This document shows, one piece after another, positions 61,074 through 64,000 of a DNA stretch of 64,000 nt (positions within the stretch are counted from its first letter, which is position 1; the number at the start of each line of letters is the position of its first letter). The translations under genes and the position numbers were made by a program. The notes beneath the pieces are model-generated. The model was not told where the DNA came from and did no database searches. It saw only the letters and a program-made list of their open reading frames with translations. Location: positions 1 through 64,000 of the forward strand of contig NZ_JAOOPY010000008.1 of the NCBI RefSeq assembly GCF_025486315.1, read 5' to 3'. The DNA is from Variovorax sp. N23 (GTDB taxonomy: Bacteria > Pseudomonadota > Gammaproteobacteria > Burkholderiales > Burkholderiaceae_C).

Positions 61074-61529
61074 ATGAACATCGACAAGAAGGACCGCCTG
61101 ATCCTGGAAGCCCTGCAGACCGACGCGCGCCAGAGCCTGGCGGCGCTCGGCAAGCGCATCGGGCTCTCGCAGCCGGCCATGAGCGAGCGCGTGCGCAAGC
61201 TCGAGAGCGCCGGCGTCATCGAAGGCTATGGCGCGCGCGTCAACCTGCGCGCCCTGGGCGTGGGCCTGGAGGCCATCGTCCGCATCGAGACCACCCACGC
61301 GTGCATCGCCCGCTACCTGGCGCTGTTCGAGGCCATGCCCGAGGTGCTGAGCGTCGATCGCGTGACCGGTGCGGACTGCTTCGTCGTGCGCTGCGCCATC
61401 GCCGAGGCGGCCGACCTGGAGTGCGTGGTGGATGCCCTGGCGGTGGACGGCGCGGTGACCACGTCGCTGGTGCTGTCGAGCCCGGTCCGCAAGCACGCGA
61501 CCGTGCGCGCCGCGAAGGCGCCGAAGTAA
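61074..61529 (+). CDS. Lrp/AsnC-family regulator
   Basis: 151 residues. HTH (DKKDRLILEALQTDARQSLAALGKRIGLSQPAMSERVRKLE) and the RAM/AsnC ligand domain (~65-150; LGVGLEAIVRIETTHAC, VTGADCFVVRCAI). Typically octameric, senses an amino acid. It is likely to control itself and possibly the divergent GST gene. Start ATG 61074. Confidence 0.9.
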   Translation: MNIDKKDRLILEALQTDARQSLAALGKRIGLSQPAMSERVRKLESAGVIEGYGARVNLRALGVGLEAIVRIETTHACIARYLALFEAMPEVLSVDRVTGADCFVVRCAIAEAADLECVVDALAVDGAVTTSLVLSSPVRKHATVRAAKAPK

Positions 61530-61569
61530 CTGGCAGAAGCCCGCCGGCCCAGCCGCCGAAGGCCGGGCG

Positions 61570-63072
61570 CTAGCGCTTCTTCCAGAAGCGGGGGGCGTCG
61601 GCCACCTCGCGCAGTGCGCGCCGGCTGGCCTGTATGCCGTCCGACTGCCTGGCGCTCAGCCAGCCGACCGCGAACCAGGCACGCGGGTCGCTCGCGGCGG
61701 CCGCGCGGTAGACGCCGAGCGCCACCTGCTCGTCGTTGGCGTGGCCCAGCGCGTCCTGCGCCGGGCCGAGGCGCTTGAAGTAACGCTCGGCCCGTGCGGC
61801 GTCGAACAGCGGCGCGACGAATTCCGCGAGGTAGCGCAGCCGTTTGAGGCGCTTGCGCACCGCGTGCCGCGCGGCGATGTCGAGCGTGTCGAAACGCTTG
61901 CCGTCCTTGCAGGCGCGGTCGTGGAGCGCCTGCAGCCGTTCGCGCAAATGACGGCGGGCATCGGACGGTGCCATGCCGTCGTCCGGCAGCGGCTGCGCCG
62001 CGAAGCCGATCAGCCCGACCAGCGCCGCCTGGAAGCCCGGGCTGCGCACCACGGTGCCGGGCGCAGGTGCCTCGGACGTGTCGGCCGGCAGCACGATCTC
62101 CGGCGCGTCGGCCTCAAGCAGGCCCGGCGCGACGGTGCCGGCAGCAACCTCCGCGTCGCGGTGCGCACCGAGCGCGCGGAAGGCCGCCACCAGCGGCGCC
62201 TCCCAGGCCGCGTCGAAACCGGGGCCGAGCGCGTCGAGTTCGCGCAGCGCGGTGCGCAGGCGGCGGATGCCGACGCGCAGCTGGTGGATGTGTTCGGCGT
62301 CTTCGCTGCCGGCCGCCACCTCGCTGGCGTTCGGCAGGATCTGCGCCAGGCAGGCGGCGACCACCGCACGCTGCACCGCCGGGCCCGACGGGAAGCCGTC
62401 GCCCGTGGCGTGGCGCGGGGCGGTCGCCTTCACCGCCGGTCCGCGCTCGATCCCGGCGAGCAGCCGCTCGCCCCGCTCGGCCTTCGACACCGTGTCGAAC
62501 CACAGCCGGTGCTGCTGCGACCAGCGATAGGCCAGCGCGACCAGCCCCTCCACGCTGCCTCGCACCAGTTCCAGTTCCAGCTCGCACACCGCGGCCATGC
62601 GTGCGGTCCCGCCGTCGACCGGGTGGGCGGTGATGGTGCCGGTGTCCAGCGCCAGCTCGACCACGGCGCCGGGCGTGCGCAGTGCGCGCGTGAGGCGCCA
62701 GATGTCGGTGCCGTAGGTCTCGGCGAGCGGCTGACCCGCATCGGCCAGCAGCCGCGTCAGCGTGTCGCCCACGGGCGTGCCGGCGTGGCGCTGCACGTCG
62801 GGCATCGGCGCCGCGCCGGCGCGGGCCAGGCCGAGGTCGACGTTGTGCTCCAGCCGGTGCAGCGGGCCGTCGCCCAGCGCCTTGGCCGTCTGCACCCAGC
62901 GCCGGCCTTCCTGGCGCAGCCGCAGCACGGCGCCGTGCGCGGCCAGCGTGCCGGCGGCGGTGTCGAAATAGCGCGCCCGCAGGCGGGTGCGCTGCACCGG
63001 CGCGCGGCGCACGGCGGCTTCGAGCGTCTTCAGGCGCTCGGCGGGAATGTGGAACTTGAATTCGATTTCCAT
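61570..63072 (-). CDS. CYTH and CHAD domain protein
   Basis: 500 residues. The CYTH domain at the N-terminus (MEIEFKFHIPAERLKTLEAA..., EIEFKF is the ExExK-like signature) binds triphosphates. The CHAD domain (~230-480) is a helical bundle with conserved His (EDAEHIHQLRVGIRRLRTALRELDAL, ARHAVRKRLKRLRYLAEFV). CHAD proteins bind polyphosphate, so an inorganic triphosphate or polyphosphate role is likely. The start is ATG 63072. No ppk or ppx is in the window. Confidence 0.92.
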   Translation of the reverse strand: MEIEFKFHIPAERLKTLEAAVRRAPVQRTRLRARYFDTAAGTLAAHGAVLRLRQEGRRWVQTAKALGDGPLHRLEHNVDLGLARAGAAPMPDVQRHAGTPVGDTLTRLLADAGQPLAETYGTDIWRLTRALRTPGAVVELALDTGTITAHPVDGGTARMAAVCELELELVRGSVEGLVALAYRWSQQHRLWFDTVSKAERGERLLAGIERGPAVKATAPRHATGDGFPSGPAVQRAVVAACLAQILPNASEVAAGSEDAEHIHQLRVGIRRLRTALRELDALGPGFDAAWEAPLVAAFRALGAHRDAEVAAGTVAPGLLEADAPEIVLPADTSEAPAPGTVVRSPGFQAALVGLIGFAAQPLPDDGMAPSDARRHLRERLQALHDRACKDGKRFDTLDIAARHAVRKRLKRLRYLAEFVAPLFDAARAERYFKRLGPAQDALGHANDEQVALGVYRAAAASDPRAWFAVGWLSARQSDGIQASRRALREVADAPRFWKKR

Positions 63073-63149
63073 GGCGTGTCTCGCATCGGTGGCACCGAAG
63101 TGTCGTCGCTGCACGGTGGCCCCACCTTAATGCCGGGCATGATCGCGCC

Positions 63150-63485
63150 ATGTCCGACGATTACCAGATCGATATCCCGCCCTCCTTCTTCGCCGTCTTC
63201 ACCGACCCGGTGCGCCAGCGCCTGCGCGAACCCATCGGCACGGTGCGCGAACGCTACGAGGTGTGCGAAGACCTCGCGACCGCGCTGGTCGAGCAGGCGC
63301 GCATCCTGGCGCACGTCGAGGTGCCGTCGGAAGACGAGGTGCTCCAGCGCATCCACGCCGGCCTGCGCTCCGCCGGCTCGGGCGTGTCGCCGGACGAGGC
63401 GCGCTGGGTGGTGCTGCGGCTGGCCGAGCTGCTGGGGTGGCAGACGCCTCAGCTGGACGACGAAGGCTCAGATCCAATGCCCTGA
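63150..63485 (+). CDS. Conserved hypothetical protein
   Basis: 111 residues, acidic and helical (IDIPPSFFAVFTDPVRQRLR, then RYEVCEDLATALVEQARILAHV). No signal, membrane or nucleotide motif. Divergent from the CYTH-CHAD gene, 77 bases apart. A chance frame is unlikely, given codon usage in step with neighbours. Function unknown. Confidence 0.65.
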   Translation: MSDDYQIDIPPSFFAVFTDPVRQRLREPIGTVRERYEVCEDLATALVEQARILAHVEVPSEDEVLQRIHAGLRSAGSGVSPDEARWVVLRLAELLGWQTPQLDDEGSDPMP

Positions 63486-63540
63486 ATTCTGCGGAATTCC
63501 AGGGATACCGCGGAACCGGCTTTGCCGGGCCGCTGGTATC

Positions 63541-63590
63541 GCCCCCTTGAGGGGGAGGCGGCGACACGCAGTGCGCCGCTTCGGGGGTGG
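63541..63590. repeat. Comamonadaceae-type palindromic repeat (copy 2)
   Basis: GCCCCCTTGAGGGGG hairpin, then GCGACACGCAGTGCGCCGC and TTCGGGGGTGGG. It has the same order of C-run hairpin, GCGA(T/C)AC box and G-run as the copy at 39859-39904, with differing spacers. Confidence 0.6.
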
Positions 63591-63598
63591 GCCAACCT

Positions 63599-64000
63599 TC
63601 AGGCCGCGGCGAGGAGCATCGCGTCGAGCAGCACGTTGCAGCCGGCCGTCAGGTGTTCGGGCTTGGCGTCTTCCACCTCGTTGTGCGAGATGCCGTCCTT
63701 GCAGGGCACGAAGATCATGCCCACCGGCAGCTGGCTCGCGACGTACACCGCGTCGTGGCCGGCGCCGCTCACCACGTCCATGCAGCTGTAGCCGCGCGTC
63801 TTCGCGCCCTGGCGCACGCCTTCGACCAGTGCCGGTGCAAAGGCGGTCGGCGGGAAGTACACGACCTGTTCGATGTCGACCTTCGTCTTGGTCGCGGCAG
63901 CGACTTCGGCGCAGGCCGCGCGGATCTCGGCGTCCATCATCGACAGCGTTTCGTCGTCGATGTTGCGCAGGTCGGCGGTGAACTTCACGCGGCCCGGGAT
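63599..64000 (-). CDS. M20-family Zn-dependent amidohydrolase (partial, C-terminus)
   Basis: The frame is open to the right edge, so only the last ~133 residues are seen. FTADLRNIDDETLSMMDAEIR, SGAGHDAVYVASQLPVGMIFVPCKDGISHNEVED is the C-terminal half of N-carbamoyl-L-amino acid hydrolase/allantoate amidohydrolase (M20C) enzymes, with the metal or catalytic His in GAGHDA and ISHNEVE. It cleaves carbamoyl or ureido amides. Substrate and start lie outside the window. Confidence 0.88.
   Translation of the reverse strand: MPGRVKFTADLRNIDDETLSMMDAEIRAACAEVAAATKTKVDIEQVVYFPPTAFAPALVEGVRQGAKTRGYSCMDVVSGAGHDAVYVASQLPVGMIFVPCKDGISHNEVEDAKPEHLTAGCNVLLDAMLLAAA

Overview
The window is a GC-rich bacterial chromosome segment with dense, short-spaced operons. 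The gene set points to a betaproteobacterium of the Comamonadaceae, most likely Variovorax or a close relative. The signs are a GsiABCD-type peptide importer, a LivHMGFK importer, a DNA topoisomerase III with a C-terminal SWIB domain, a SET-domain protein beside it, a short (type 2) ArgC, and palindromic repeats of the kind I associate with this family. Genus assignment is an inference; no rRNA or tRNA gene is visible.

Left part (1-7760): an accessory, more AT-rich block. Four minus-strand genes alternate between a Cys-motif, Gln-rich or coiled-coil protein and a PEGA-like/Sel1-repeat exported protein. They look like a duplicated two-gene unit of unknown function. Next come a 5'-truncated VapC-like toxin remnant and a complete IS21-family element (istA, istB, multiple terminal repeats).

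7775-13896: type IV pilin pilA with a good sigma-54 promoter match, then a minus-strand signalling cluster. In transcription order this is a TerC-family membrane protein, a PP2C phosphatase, a double FHA protein, a CHASE2 adenylate cyclase and a metallo-beta-lactamase-fold cyclic-nucleotide phosphodiesterase. It puts cAMP synthesis and breakdown beside a phosphoprotein-reading module. 13921-17692: sucCD with a clear terminator, argC, and a brnTA toxin-antitoxin pair with a palindromic operator touching the toxin start codon.

17735-26853: one eight-gene operon for peptide import and cleavage (RpiR regulator, isoaspartyl peptidase, GsiA/B/C/D-type ABC transporter, P1-family aminopeptidase, M55 D-aminopeptidase). 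26998-31302: a CoA-transferase, a bestrophin-like channel, and recX-recA with a LexA box. 31369-34304: a MarR regulator, an OmpR-type regulator with a TctE/QseC-like kinase, and a small membrane protein. 34280-38934: birA, the SET-domain protein and, divergently, topB-SWIB, with a 39-bp strictly alternating purine-pyrimidine tract between the last two.

38938-43740: a class I glutamine amidotransferase-like hydrolase, a TIM-barrel epimerase, and a probable cold/translation operon (small protein, infA, dbpA, small basic protein) ended by a strong terminator. 43908-48502: a complete branched-chain amino acid type ABC transporter. 48551-52610: a three-subunit molybdenum hydroxylase with tri-haem cytochrome c. 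52853-56757: divergent mntH and katE. 56846-64000: transglutaminase, a conserved unknown, LysR/alpha-beta-hydrolase and GST/Lrp divergent pairs, a CYTH-CHAD protein, a small unknown, and the C-terminal end of an M20-type amidohydrolase running off the right edge.

Several convergent gene ends in the window are built as hairpins that contain both stop codons. No CRISPR array, rRNA, tRNA or prophage was seen.
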